From a virus: a stretch of 64,000 nt of DNA. The DNA lies in IMG/VR virus record IMGVR_UViG_3300043772_001024, positions 47,743 through 111,742 of that record. The stretch is one strand, 5' to 3'. The notes beneath the pieces are model-generated. The model was not told the origin of the DNA, did not search any database, and saw nothing but the letters and a program-made list of their open reading frames with translations. The translations under genes and the position numbers were made by a program. Of the stretch, positions 56,893 through 64,000 are shown in pieces (the stretch's first letter is position 1; each line of letters begins with the position of its first letter).

Positions 56893-57002
56893 AGTCCCAT
56901 AGCTCAGTTGGTAGAGCGGAACCTCTGAAAATGTAAAGGATAGCCTGTTAGGGCATGCAATACATCAGGTTCAGGTCACAGGTTTGAATCCTGTTGGGAT
57001 TA
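56893..57002 (+). tRNA. tRNA-Phe(GAA)-like with a 35-nt hairpin insertion at position 37/38
   Basis: Complete cloverleaf: acceptor AGTCCCA/TGGGATT (7 bp with one G-T), D-arm GCTC-AGTTGGTA-GAGC, anticodon stem AACCT/AGGTT (56920-56924/56967-56971), T-arm ACAGG-TTTGAAT-CCTGT. The anticodon loop CTGAAA is interrupted by 56931-56965, which forms its own ATGTA/TACAT stem with an inner GCC/GGC hairpin; after it a C completes a 7-nt loop. Anticodon GAA is inferred. There is one extra base before the anticodon stem and no encoded CCA. It may be functional with an extended arm, or a tRNA mimic. Confidence 0.7.
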
Positions 57003-57046
57003 CTAAAAAATGCTATTGTGGGAGTGACTTACTTCAACCCTCTGAC

Positions 57047-57068
57047 AGCCAGGAAAGACTGGCTTTTT
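57047..57068 (+). terminator. Terminator of tRNA/RNA unit
   Basis: Perfect 6-bp stem AGCCAG / CTGGCT, loop GAAAGA, then TTTTT. Confidence 0.8.
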
Positions 57069-57086
57069 ATTGTTTAATTTAAATTT

Positions 57087-57422
57087 ATGATTATGAACTG
57101 GTTAGGAAAAATGTTCAAGAAAAAGAAAAAGAGTTATAATACTGATGGTCAGTATAAACTATTAATTATTGATGATGAGGCAGAATTGCTCCATAAAAAT
57201 TTAGGTATGACTAATGAAAGAGCAGAAATAATATTAAATAAGTGCTTAGAATCATTTGAAAACAGTCAACGTGTGCATGTTGCAATGGAAAAGGTTGTTG
57301 ATATATGTACTCATACTAATGAGATAGTCTTTGCTACTCTTATGATGGCTAAAGTTATTGAGAAGAATGAGTCACATGAAAGGATTTCTAATATGCTCAA
57401 AAACATGTTTGGCCGTGGATAG
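57087..57422 (+). CDS. Helical protein with basic N-terminus (111 aa)
   Basis: MIMNWLGKMFKKKKKSYNTD has an amphipathic, Lys-rich N-terminal segment that could touch membrane or nucleic acid. The rest is helical (MTNERAEIILNKCLESFENS; IVFATLMMAKVIEKNESHER). First gene after the RNA unit, with an ATGATTATG doublet at the start. Function unknown. Confidence 0.6.
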   Translation: MIMNWLGKMFKKKKKSYNTDGQYKLLIIDDEAELLHKNLGMTNERAEIILNKCLESFENSQRVHVAMEKVVDICTHTNEIVFATLMMAKVIEKNESHERISNMLKNMFGRG

Positions 57423-57627
57423 GTATTTAATTAGCTCTGTCTTAGGATTTAATCTTAGGGCAGAGATAGTTGATCAGAATGGTGAGCTGGTAAAGAAAGG
57501 TTTTGTTAAAGGTGCTTTTCCTAAAAGAGCAAAAAAGATAAAGTCAAGACTTTTTGACAAAACATTCTTTACTCACTATAATGAGGAACTTGTAGCAAAA
57601 ATTAGAGACCTAAGAAAATTTGATTAG
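57415..57627 (+). CDS. Small basic protein (70 aa), GTG start proposed
   Basis: The frame opens with GTG at 57415 (V/M DRYLISSVLGFNLRAEIVD), which overlaps the upstream stop by 8 nt; an ATG at 57358 would overlap by 65 nt. Basic end (KRAKKIKSRLFDKTFFTHYN). No family recognised. Confidence 0.5.
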   Translation: MDRYLISSVLGFNLRAEIVDQNGELVKKGFVKGAFPKRAKKIKSRLFDKTFFTHYNEELVAKIRDLRKFD

Positions 57628-57629
57628 TT

Positions 57630-58049
57630 ATGAATATATCTGTAACATATGATGAAACTGATGTAGCAAAAGCATTAGGTAAGATTATCAAAGATCCAAA
57701 TGCAGAAGAGTTTGTCAAGCTATTTACTCCCATTATTTGTGGTAGCTCACAAACAGTAGAACATTTCTTTAAACTTATGATAGGTAATAAACTGCCAGGT
57801 ATACTAGCTTATGGTACTTTGTGCAGAATGCCTGTAAGTAGTATTGGTTATGGTATGGATAAACAAGCAACTACACAAAAGTATGCTGATTCAGATGGTT
57901 GTATTATTGTTACTGTTAAAGATTTCAGAGGTTATCATGAGTATTCACAATATTATGTAGAATATACCGGTATTGATGACAAGGGTAATGTTAAGAAAGA
58001 TACAACCTATGTTAGAACTAATGAACTGGAAGTTATTGAGGATTTTTAA
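57630..58049 (+). CDS. Hypothetical protein (139 aa)
   Basis: MNISVTYDETDVAKALGKII; the central SSQTVEHFFKLMIGNKLPGI is helical, the second half beta-rich (CIIVTVKDFRGYHEYSQYYV). It lies 2 nt after the previous gene and is followed by a terminator. No fold recognised. Confidence 0.6.
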   Translation: MNISVTYDETDVAKALGKIIKDPNAEEFVKLFTPIICGSSQTVEHFFKLMIGNKLPGILAYGTLCRMPVSSIGYGMDKQATTQKYADSDGCIIVTVKDFRGYHEYSQYYVEYTGIDDKGNVKKDTTYVRTNELEVIEDF

Positions 58050-58090
58050 GAGGTGTATTCTGTGAATATGCTTTTCCTGACCAAAATACG

Positions 58091-58112
58091 GAGGGGTATA
58101 GTGCCCCTCTTT
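58091..58112 (+). terminator. Terminator
   Basis: 6-bp stem GAGGGG / CCCCTC, 7-nt loop, then TTTATTG. It closes the 57087-58049 unit. Confidence 0.7.
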
Positions 58113-58197
58113 ATTGTTTAGCTATATATTGCTAAATTTTATTGGTTTAAACTTCTTAGCTTAGAATAAATGCACTACATTTACTAGCATATTTTTT

Positions 58198-58476
58198 ATG
58201 CCTGTAATGCAATATCAGCTCCCCAACGGGAAAGTAGTTAATCTCTCAATAGAGGAATATCTTGATCTTACAGATGAAGATGTGCAGTACTTGATGTCTC
58301 TAGACTATGGAGAACATATCTTAGATCCATTCACAGGATCAGCAGTAGAAAAAAACAAACAAGAAAAATATTATGACTTTGATTATCTAGCAGATGATGA
58401 AAGTGATGATGATGTGATATCTGATGATGATCCATTTGATGATATCATAGACTTAACGGGCCCACTGGATACATAA
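58198..58476 (+). CDS. Very acidic small protein
   Basis: A 92-aa protein. MPVMQYQLPNGKVVNLSIEE, then YLDLTDEDVQYLMSLDYGEH; the C-terminal half is Asp-rich (DDESDDDVISDDDPFDDIID). The N-terminus occurs in crAss-like phages. Strong negative charge suggests a DNA-mimic or an interactor of a basic protein; speculative. Confidence 0.6.
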   Translation: MPVMQYQLPNGKVVNLSIEEYLDLTDEDVQYLMSLDYGEHILDPFTGSAVEKNKQEKYYDFDYLADDESDDDVISDDDPFDDIIDLTGPLDT

Positions 58477-58594
58477 TACCTGAATTGCAATAAAGGTATT
58501 TACAACTTATCACTTAGACTGAGTAACTAGGTGTATAGTAAAAATCTACTCAAACAATCAATTATTTATTTATTTATTTTTAAAACTTAAAGTT

Positions 58595-59074
58595 ATGAAC
58601 ACAAAAGTTAAAGTTGTAGCTGATGCTACTACAGGATCTGTAATTACATTATCTGGTAATGCACAATTTGGTTATGTAAGATTAGAACAAGTTAGATCTG
58701 TCATTGATGACAATGGTTTCTTACGTAGAAAAGCAGTTAGCACATTAATTCATGGTGACATTAATGAGTTAAAAGCTATGAATTTTTATGCTGGACAAGA
58801 GTTACCAGGACAAATTGTAATTAAAGAAGCTTTAGAGCCATTTAATTCTAAAACTCCTGAGCGTGATCTTAAAGTAGCAGGTTCTACTGGTATAGTATGT
58901 ACTTTTGAAGGTGCACCTATTTACCGTAAAACTGTTTATACAACAGCTGCAAATGCACAAGACATACTTATCAAACATGATAATGTAAATCAGTTGCGTG
59001 AAGCTTATGCTGTGCAATCAGGTACTTCAAGTGCTATAAACAATGCACGTCCAGCTGAAGACTTATCTATCTAA
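58595..59074 (+). CDS. Probable OB-like single-stranded-DNA-binding-type protein
   Basis: A 159-aa protein. MNTKVKVVADATTGSVITLS, GYVRLEQVRSVIDDNGFLRR, LPGQIVIKEALEPFNSKTPE form a strand-rich unit; the C-terminal tail is Ser/Ala-rich and ends ARPAEDLSI. It sits alone in a unit with its own terminator and uses GC-richer codons, signs of high expression, as expected for an SSB-type replication protein. The OB fold is not proven. Confidence 0.45.
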   Translation: MNTKVKVVADATTGSVITLSGNAQFGYVRLEQVRSVIDDNGFLRRKAVSTLIHGDINELKAMNFYAGQELPGQIVIKEALEPFNSKTPERDLKVAGSTGIVCTFEGAPIYRKTVYTTAANAQDILIKHDNVNQLREAYAVQSGTSSAINNARPAEDLSI

Positions 59075-59099
59075 GATAGTCTAAGCTATTAGTTAATAT

Positions 59100-59131
59100 G
59101 AGAGGGGTAGAAATATCCCTCTCTTTTTTTT
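59100..59131 (+). terminator. Terminator
   Basis: 7-bp stem GAGAGGG / CCCTCTC, 10-nt loop, then eight or more T. Confidence 0.8.
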
Positions 59132-59134
59132 ATT

Positions 59135-59626
59135 ATGATTAAAATGTATAAAATGGAAAAGTTAAAACAGGAAATTAAAAATTATCAGTTGAATGCAGGT
59201 AAAACTTACATGCAGTATGAAACTGACAGGTATTCACAGTATCAAAACTACTTGTACAAGAGAGCACTTTATGGTCTAAATGCTCTTTCTGAACAAGAAC
59301 TAGCTACTATGTGTAGCAAAAAGAAACAAAGAATTGTAAATGTTTATAAGAGAGCTCAAGTAGTAATCAATAAACTTAAGCAAGAGTTTACCATAAAGTA
59401 TACCAACTTTATGTTCAAGACTTTGTTTCCAAACAGTCCACTAACAGACTCATTACTAGCTTGTTCTGAGCTTGATGAGAAGTTTAAAAACACTCTAACT
59501 TTTAAAGATTTAAACATTGGTAAAGATGATATTATTGCTATCTTTATAGCAGAAGGCATCTTACCTAAAAACTTTTTAAGTTTAGATAAGGACCCAAACC
59601 AGTTACCAAGATTAAAAAACCAGTAA
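59135..59626 (+). CDS. Helical basic protein (163 aa)
   Basis: MIKMYKMEKLKQEIKNYQLN start with several possible ATGs (59135, 59144, 59153). Helices NALSEQELATMCSKKKQRIV, NKLKQEFTIKYTNFMFKTLF. No family recognised. Cotranscribed with the next two genes (11-nt gap, then overlap). Confidence 0.55.
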   Translation: MIKMYKMEKLKQEIKNYQLNAGKTYMQYETDRYSQYQNYLYKRALYGLNALSEQELATMCSKKKQRIVNVYKRAQVVINKLKQEFTIKYTNFMFKTLFPNSPLTDSLLACSELDEKFKNTLTFKDLNIGKDDIIAIFIAEGILPKNFLSLDKDPNQLPRLKNQ

Positions 59627-59637
59627 AAACCAAAGTT

Positions 59638-59844
59638 ATGACAAGAGATGAATTTGAAAAGAAAGTGTATGATTTAACTAATCAGTTAACAGAATTGGTA
59701 AAACAATTACCAGAAATTCCTGAACTAGATGATACTCTAGATCCACGTGACTATGATACAAGTAGAAGTTCATTTGAGCTTTCTATTATGGGATTAGAAC
59801 AAGATTTAGATCTTTTATCAGATACATATTTTGATGAAGCTTAA
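59638..59844 (+). CDS. Small acidic helical protein (68 aa)
   Basis: MTRDEFEKKVYDLTNQLTEL then PEIPELDDTLDPRDYDTSRS and LGLEQDLDLLSDTYFDEA-type end. Overlaps the HNH gene by 14 nt. Function unknown. Confidence 0.55.
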   Translation: MTRDEFEKKVYDLTNQLTELVKQLPEIPELDDTLDPRDYDTSRSSFELSIMGLEQDLDLLSDTYFDEA

Positions 59845-60238
59845 AACTTGTGACGGTTGCCAGAAGGAAACCGTGATATGGAAGAACCATGAGGGATTCA
59901 AATACTGTAAATATTGCTGGAGTTGCCAAAAAGCCATTAATAGTGACAGTTCACAGAAACCAACTGATTATAAAATCCCTCAGGTTTCTTCTAAAAGGGC
60001 AAAAAAAGATGCAGAGTATGCTAAACTAAGACAAAGGTATCTTACTGAGAATCCACTATGTATGGTGAATGTAAATGGTTGTATGCACAATGCAACAGAT
60101 ATACATCACACATTTGCTGGAAGTAACAGAGATGCCTTTTATTTAGTTCAAAGTACTTGGTTAGGAGTGTGCCGGTCATGTCATGATTGGATACACTTAA
60201 ACCCGGCAGATGCTAGAACTATGGGATGGTTAAAATGA
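59831..60238 (+). CDS. HNH-type zinc-finger nuclease candidate
   Basis: A 135-aa protein. CDGCQKETVIWKNHEGFKYC then KYCWSCQKA is a four-Cys zinc finger; the second half has CMVNVNGCMHNATDIHHTFA, GVCRSCHDWIHLNPADARTM, with the HH and CxxC-H of NinG/HNH-like phage proteins of Bacteroidota. Probably a structure-specific or DNA-processing endonuclease. The start is at 59831 or 59834. Confidence 0.65.
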   Translation: MMKLKTCDGCQKETVIWKNHEGFKYCKYCWSCQKAINSDSSQKPTDYKIPQVSSKRAKKDAEYAKLRQRYLTENPLCMVNVNGCMHNATDIHHTFAGSNRDAFYLVQSTWLGVCRSCHDWIHLNPADARTMGWLK

Positions 60239-60247
60239 TTATTTAAT

Positions 60248-61696
60248 ATGATTACTATGGAAGATGAGAAAGTAAAAAGAATAGCCAAGCCAAGAGTAAA
60301 TATTGATAATGTTACTTTTGGTGATTTAACTGTAATAAAGTACAATGGTGGTGGTAAACAACTTTGTAGATGTAGCTGTGGAAAAGAAACACAAGTTGCA
60401 ACAGGATTTCTTATAGGAGGTCATAGAAAGAGTTGTGGATGCAAGAGATATGTAAGAAAACAAGCAGAAAACTGTCGTCACTGTGGAGCTACTATTTGTG
60501 ATAGGAATGAATTCAAATCTAGAACCTATAGTAATGGTAAGAAAGGTAAATGTAGTACATGCAAGTATTGTAAGAGCAAAGCCTCTTTTTGTTTATATTC
60601 ATATGAAGATCCTGAACTTGAAAAGCTAAGTGTGAAGAGAAATGGTTATATTCATAATAGAGTTGGGTGGGCTAAAAATGGAGAGATTTATAAGCAGAGG
60701 GATTATGAACGTAAGAGAGAATCAACTGCTAATTTAGATGATAACTATATTATGAAAAAGCTTGTTAGTGAGGGTTGGTCCAGAGATGATGTTACTCAAG
60801 AAATTATAGAGTCAAGGAGAAAAGCTCTTAAAGATTATAGAGAGAGAACAGGACTTTCATGCAAGGAAGACTATTTTAGATATGAGTATAAAGGAGTAAA
60901 GTACAGAAAAAAAGATTATTGTGAAATAATTGCAAAAGAGTACGGTCTTACTCCTATTACAGTGCATGGCAGACTTAAAGCTGGCTGGTCTTTTGATGAT
61001 ATAGTTAATACACCCATGTATTGTCTCTCTGAAACTTCAAGAAAGGAATATGTTGAAAAGATGGGTGCTCAGGTTAAAGTCTATGATCTTGATAACAATT
61101 TGCTTTATGAATTTAATACCTATGGTGAGACTGCAAAGTTTTTAAATACTTCACAAAGTAATGTAGTGAATACTTGTACAAGATCTGGAATATTTCAGGA
61201 TAAATACAAGATAAGGTCTAAGATAAGCTCTCCAGAGAAAAAAGCTTTATTGAACAAGAAAACAAAAGCTAAAAATGAAAACTGGTGTAGGATAACTTAT
61301 GCAACTCCTGAGTTAAATGAATTAGCATCTAAAAGATGTCATGAAATAAACTATAAGCTTTATTATGCTAACAATAGAGAGATTATTTATCAAAGAGTCA
61401 AAGATTATTGTAATAGAACTTTTGATGTAAAGGGAGTAAATAACAAAGAAGGTTATAGTACTAACAGGGAATACAAAAAAGCTAAACACCGAGATTGGGT
61501 AAATAACAATAAAGAATTGTTAATGGCTTATCATGTAGCTTATAGAAGAAATATTGTTGACAATTTAAATGATGCATATATCAAGGGCTGTTTAATGAGA
61601 ACTGTGGGTTTAAAAGCTAGTGATATTACTCCTGAAATGATTGAGATGAAAAGAAAACAATTGGTTATGTATAGGGAATTAAAACATTTAAAATGA
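60248..61696 (+). CDS. Mosaic homing-endonuclease-like protein with zinc-ribbon and NUMOD1
   Basis: A 482-aa protein. N-terminal zinc-ribbon of AP2/HNH-type phage proteins (FGDLTVIKYNGGGKQLCRCS; GGHRKSCGC), a second Cys cluster (CRHCGATIC ... CSTCKYC), two copies of a helical repeat (DNYIMKKLVSEGWSRDDVTQ...KALKDYRER at about 160-200 and LNDAYIKGCL...KQLVMYREL at the end), and a NUMOD1 DNA-binding repeat (VKVYDLDNNLLYEFNTYGET...FLNTSQSNV) near 275-315. No HNH or GIY-YIG catalytic core is evident, so it may be a non-cleaving DNA binder or a decayed mobile gene. Confidence 0.65.
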   Translation: MITMEDEKVKRIAKPRVNIDNVTFGDLTVIKYNGGGKQLCRCSCGKETQVATGFLIGGHRKSCGCKRYVRKQAENCRHCGATICDRNEFKSRTYSNGKKGKCSTCKYCKSKASFCLYSYEDPELEKLSVKRNGYIHNRVGWAKNGEIYKQRDYERKRESTANLDDNYIMKKLVSEGWSRDDVTQEIIESRRKALKDYRERTGLSCKEDYFRYEYKGVKYRKKDYCEIIAKEYGLTPITVHGRLKAGWSFDDIVNTPMYCLSETSRKEYVEKMGAQVKVYDLDNNLLYEFNTYGETAKFLNTSQSNVVNTCTRSGIFQDKYKIRSKISSPEKKALLNKKTKAKNENWCRITYATPELNELASKRCHEINYKLYYANNREIIYQRVKDYCNRTFDVKGVNNKEGYSTNREYKKAKHRDWVNNNKELLMAYHVAYRRNIVDNLNDAYIKGCLMRTVGLKASDITPEMIEMKRKQLVMYRELKHLK

Positions 61697-61872
61697 GTAA
61701 AGCAAACACAAAACAAATTAAAGAAGTTGCTGACAAGTCTGAGACTGTTGGTAATGAATTGTATGATGAGTTTCAAAAAAGTAAGAAACTTGAAACTGCT
61801 AAAGTGGCTATTGCAGCATTTAGAAACACTTTGTATGCAAACAGTCTTTTAATTAAGACAGAGAAGATTTAG
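61693..61872 (+). CDS. Small protein (59 aa)
   Basis: ATG at 61693 overlaps the previous stop (ATGA). Product MSKANTKQIKEVADKSETVG followed by helical DEFQKSKKLETAKVAIAAFR and a basic end (LLIKTEKI). Short helical protein of unknown function; translation is coupled to the upstream gene. Confidence 0.6.
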   Translation: MSKANTKQIKEVADKSETVGNELYDEFQKSKKLETAKVAIAAFRNTLYANSLLIKTEKI

Positions 61873-61884
61873 TATTATTTATTT

Positions 61885-62664
61885 ATGATTTTAAAGGATA
61901 TGATTATGAAAACAGAATTAAAAGATGCAGTTAGTTTATTAAAGAAAATTAAATTTACCAAGGATTACAAAAAGTTTTATTTTCTTGATAGTATAAACAG
62001 AATCCCAGATCCTTCTCATATACAAAAAATGATTATGAGTGTTAGAGCAATGGGTGTTGTGAGACCAATAATATGTGTAAAAGTACAGTTTATTGATGGA
62101 ACAACTAAGTTATACATTGTAGATGGACAGCATTTATTTAATGCATTATGTGCAGATGATCTTGAAATACCTTATATAATAATTGAAGCTAAGGAAAAAG
62201 TAGATTTGGTAAATAAAATGGCAATGTTGAATAACTCTTCAAAGCCATGGACATTACTTAATTATGTTAATGCTTATAAAATGCATATTCCAGATTACTT
62301 TCAATTATTTGACCTAAGGAACAGATACAATATTGAACCATTAATGCTTGCCGCAATATGTACAAGAGGTACATCAGCTGTTGCTACTGGAAGTCAATTA
62401 ATAAAGTCTGGTAAGTTCAAGATAACAAATCCTGAAGCAGAAGATATGGCTAGAGCTTTTAATGAGTTCTTTTTAAAGATTGGTTCTGCTGACCGTTGGG
62501 TTAAACACCAATTTTTACAGGTATTTATGAGAGCTTGGGGTGAGTATGATCATACTGAAGCCTTAAGAAATCTTGATAAACACATTAAGACTGTTAAGGC
62601 AATGAGTGATACAGGAGCTGCAGAAGCTTTTATAAGCAAAAACATATTTAATTTAACAAAATGA
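61885..62664 (+). CDS. ParB-like nuclease-domain protein
   Basis: A 259-aa protein. RIPDPSHIQKMIMSVRAMGV, VRPIICVKVQ and YIVDGQHLFNALCADDLEIP follow the ParB/Srx pattern (two-strand site selection, then DGQHR-like loop). NNSSKPWTLLNYVNAYKMHI is also typical of phage ParB-type proteins. Start at 61885 or at ATG 61906 (MKTELKDAV). Likely a replication or DNA-modification partner; overlaps the helicase start by 4 nt. Confidence 0.7.
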   Translation: MILKDMIMKTELKDAVSLLKKIKFTKDYKKFYFLDSINRIPDPSHIQKMIMSVRAMGVVRPIICVKVQFIDGTTKLYIVDGQHLFNALCADDLEIPYIIIEAKEKVDLVNKMAMLNNSSKPWTLLNYVNAYKMHIPDYFQLFDLRNRYNIEPLMLAAICTRGTSAVATGSQLIKSGKFKITNPEAEDMARAFNEFFLKIGSADRWVKHQFLQVFMRAWGEYDHTEALRNLDKHIKTVKAMSDTGAAEAFISKNIFNLTK

Positions 62665-63755
62665 CAAAAGATCAAGTCCAAGAAGAAGCAATTAAAGCTA
62701 CTGAAGGTAGACAAAGATCTAGTGTTGCATTGGGTACTGGTGTGGGTAAGACTCTAGTTGGTCTTACTCACATGGAACTCAATACTACTCCACTAATGAG
62801 ATGTCTTGTAGTAGCACCAAAGAAGGCAATCTTCCAGTCCTGGAAAGATGATGCTGTGAAATTTGGTAAAGAAAATTTATTAGGTAGAATGACATTCACT
62901 ACTTACTTAAGTCTGAACAAACACAATCCTAATGATTATGATGCTGTCTATTTGGATGAGATGCATAGTCTGTTGGATAGTCACCGGGGATTCCTCCAGT
63001 TATACAAAGGTAAAATCCTTGGTCTAACTGGTACTCCACCTAAGCGTGATTATTCAGAGAAAGGTAAGTTAGTAAATGAGTTTTGTCCTGTAGTATATAC
63101 ATTCAAAGCAGATGATGCTGTAGAGAATGGAATACTAAATGACTACCAGATAGTAGTGCATCAGTTAGAGCTGACACATAACAAAGTGTTTCCGGTCAAA
63201 ACTGGCAATAGACAGTATATGGCATCTGAGATTGATAACTATACTTACTGGTCTAGAAGGATTGATGTAGGTTCTGGTAACATGCATATGCTCAGAGTGA
63301 TGAGGATGAAAGCTATGATGGAGTATCCAAGCAAAGAACTGTATACTAAAAAGTTAATGGAAAGTATCCAGACTAAGTGTATAATATTTGCTAATACTCA
63401 AGCTCAGGCTGACAGATTGTGTAATTACAGTTATCACAGCAGTAATAAGGAGTCTGAGGATAATTTACTTATGTTTAAGGAAGGAAAAATAGACAAGCTC
63501 TCTACTGTATTGCAGTTGAATGAGGGTGTAAATATTCCTAATCTTAAACAGGGTATTATTATGCATGCATACGGTAATGAAAGAAAAGCTGCACAGAGAA
63601 TTGGTAGGTTACTCCGGTTAAACCCAGATGATAAGGCTATTGTCCACATACTATGTTATATGGATTCAATAGATGAAAAATGGGTTAAAGAAGCCTTAGA
63701 AAACTTTGACCAGACTAAAATTATTTGGAAAGATTTTAATATTTCACTATATTAG
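62661..63755 (+). CDS. SF2 helicase / translocase
   Basis: A 364-aa DEAD/DEAH-like (SNF2-related) helicase. Walker A ALGTGVGKTLVG (about 24-35), DEMH box (VYLDEMHSLLDS, about 97-108), motif III GLTGTPPK, and C-terminal motif VI QRIGRLLRLNPDDK. It is short, with compact RecA1 and RecA2 lobes. crAss-like phages carry such helicases among replication genes. Coupled by ATGA overlap to the ParB-like gene. Confidence 0.8.
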   Translation: MTKDQVQEEAIKATEGRQRSSVALGTGVGKTLVGLTHMELNTTPLMRCLVVAPKKAIFQSWKDDAVKFGKENLLGRMTFTTYLSLNKHNPNDYDAVYLDEMHSLLDSHRGFLQLYKGKILGLTGTPPKRDYSEKGKLVNEFCPVVYTFKADDAVENGILNDYQIVVHQLELTHNKVFPVKTGNRQYMASEIDNYTYWSRRIDVGSGNMHMLRVMRMKAMMEYPSKELYTKKLMESIQTKCIIFANTQAQADRLCNYSYHSSNKESEDNLLMFKEGKIDKLSTVLQLNEGVNIPNLKQGIIMHAYGNERKAAQRIGRLLRLNPDDKAIVHILCYMDSIDEKWVKEALENFDQTKIIWKDFNISLY

Positions 63756-63759
63756 TAAT

Positions 63760-64000
63760 ATGGAAGAGTCAAGAACACACAAGCTAGTTATATATAATGA
63801 TGACCTCAACTCATATGATTATATAATGGCATGCTTGATCAGATTTTGTGATCATGAAAGATTACAAGCTGAGCAGTGTGCTGTTGTTGCTCATAATACG
63901 GGTAGGTGTACAGTAAAAAGTGGTGATTATATGGAAATGTTCCAAATTAAAGCTAACTTTGATGGTTTAGATATAAAATCAGAAATTAAGGATTATGCAG
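63760..64000 (+). CDS. ClpS-like Clp protease adaptor (3' end beyond window)
   Basis: ATG at 63760 begins MEESRTHKLVIYNDDLNSYD, then YIMACLIRFCDHERLQAEQC, AVVAHNTGRCTVKSGDYMEM and FQIKANFDGLDIKSEIKDYA, running off the edge. The NDD motif (residues 13-15), the helix spacing, the conserved His45 and the G-x-C-x-V-K-x-G strand are those of ClpS, especially Bacteroidota ClpS (VLYNDDVNTF ... AEQC ... HYKGKC). ClpS delivers N-degron substrates to ClpAP. A phage copy could redirect or inhibit host proteolysis. Only about 80 residues are visible. Confidence 0.8.
   Translation, partial: MEESRTHKLVIYNDDLNSYDYIMACLIRFCDHERLQAEQCAVVAHNTGRCTVKSGDYMEMFQIKANFDGLDIKSEIKDYA

Noticed and set aside
56920-56971. 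Group I self-splicing intron in the tRNA
   Set aside because: The insertion is 35 nt, far below the size needed, and lacks the P3-P8/P7 core.
1-64000. CRISPR array, insertion sequence, integrase or attachment site
   Set aside because: No regularly spaced repeats, no transposase or integrase gene and no terminal repeats were seen in the window.

Overview
The window is part of a crAss-like phage genome (order Crassvirales; podovirus-like phage of Bacteroidota). The evidence is the gene set and its order on the minus strand: IHF-like protein, PD-(D/E)XK nuclease, large terminase, portal, scaffold-position protein, HK97-type major capsid protein, P22 gp4-like ring proteins and a very large P22 gp10-like tail stabilization (muzzle) protein. 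The DNA is AT-rich, standard stop codons are used, Shine-Dalgarno sites are absent, and many upstream sites resemble the Bacteroidota -7 element TAnnTTTG. No integrase, repressor or plasmid gene is visible. Small virion proteins related to families of aquatic phages (DUF6321-like, DUF5872-like, EF-hand/KKGG proteins) suggest an aquatic Bacteroidota host; this is inference.

Layout. 1-14803 (minus): cargo-type virion proteins and the tail (muzzle, ring proteins). 14922-21527 (minus): cysteine-rich surface, fibre and decoration proteins, including a 601-aa protein with its own promoter-like site and terminator. 21591-29748 (minus): ferritin-like DUF5856 protein, ring protein, a cluster of very small basic proteins, major capsid protein and scaffold-position protein. 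29841-38065 (minus): portal, terminase, nuclease, IHF-like and small regulatory-type proteins. 38181-40329 (minus): lysis cassette (amidase, holin-like, TM/coiled-coil protein). 40413-47794 (minus): tail fibres. 47902-50630 (minus): accessory genes, including DUF3310, a GroES-like protein and a candidate Acb2-type cyclic-nucleotide sponge.

At about 50.8-51.1 kb transcription switches to the plus strand. 51176-53102 is an array of one-gene cassettes sharing a TATACAGCT leader, most with a terminator hairpin at or around the stop codon. 53103-54226 holds structured non-coding DNA and RNA. 54227-56718 holds small membrane, lipoprotein and secreted proteins, four of whose starts share a second leader, TTTAAATCAGAA. 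56719-57068 is an RNA unit with a tRNA-Phe-like gene carrying a hairpin insertion at the canonical tRNA-intron position (37/38). 57087-64000 contains an OB-like candidate, HNH genes, a ParB-like protein, an SF2 helicase and, at the window edge, a clear ClpS adaptor homologue.

Working model (inference): plus-strand genes are expressed early, to redirect the host and start replication. Minus-strand units are late genes served by a recurring GTATATT promoter-like motif. The most novel elements are the early cassette architecture, the inserted tRNA, the two structured RNAs, the xxGG motif scattered over unrelated virion proteins, and the accessory set Acb2-like / GroES-like / ClpS.
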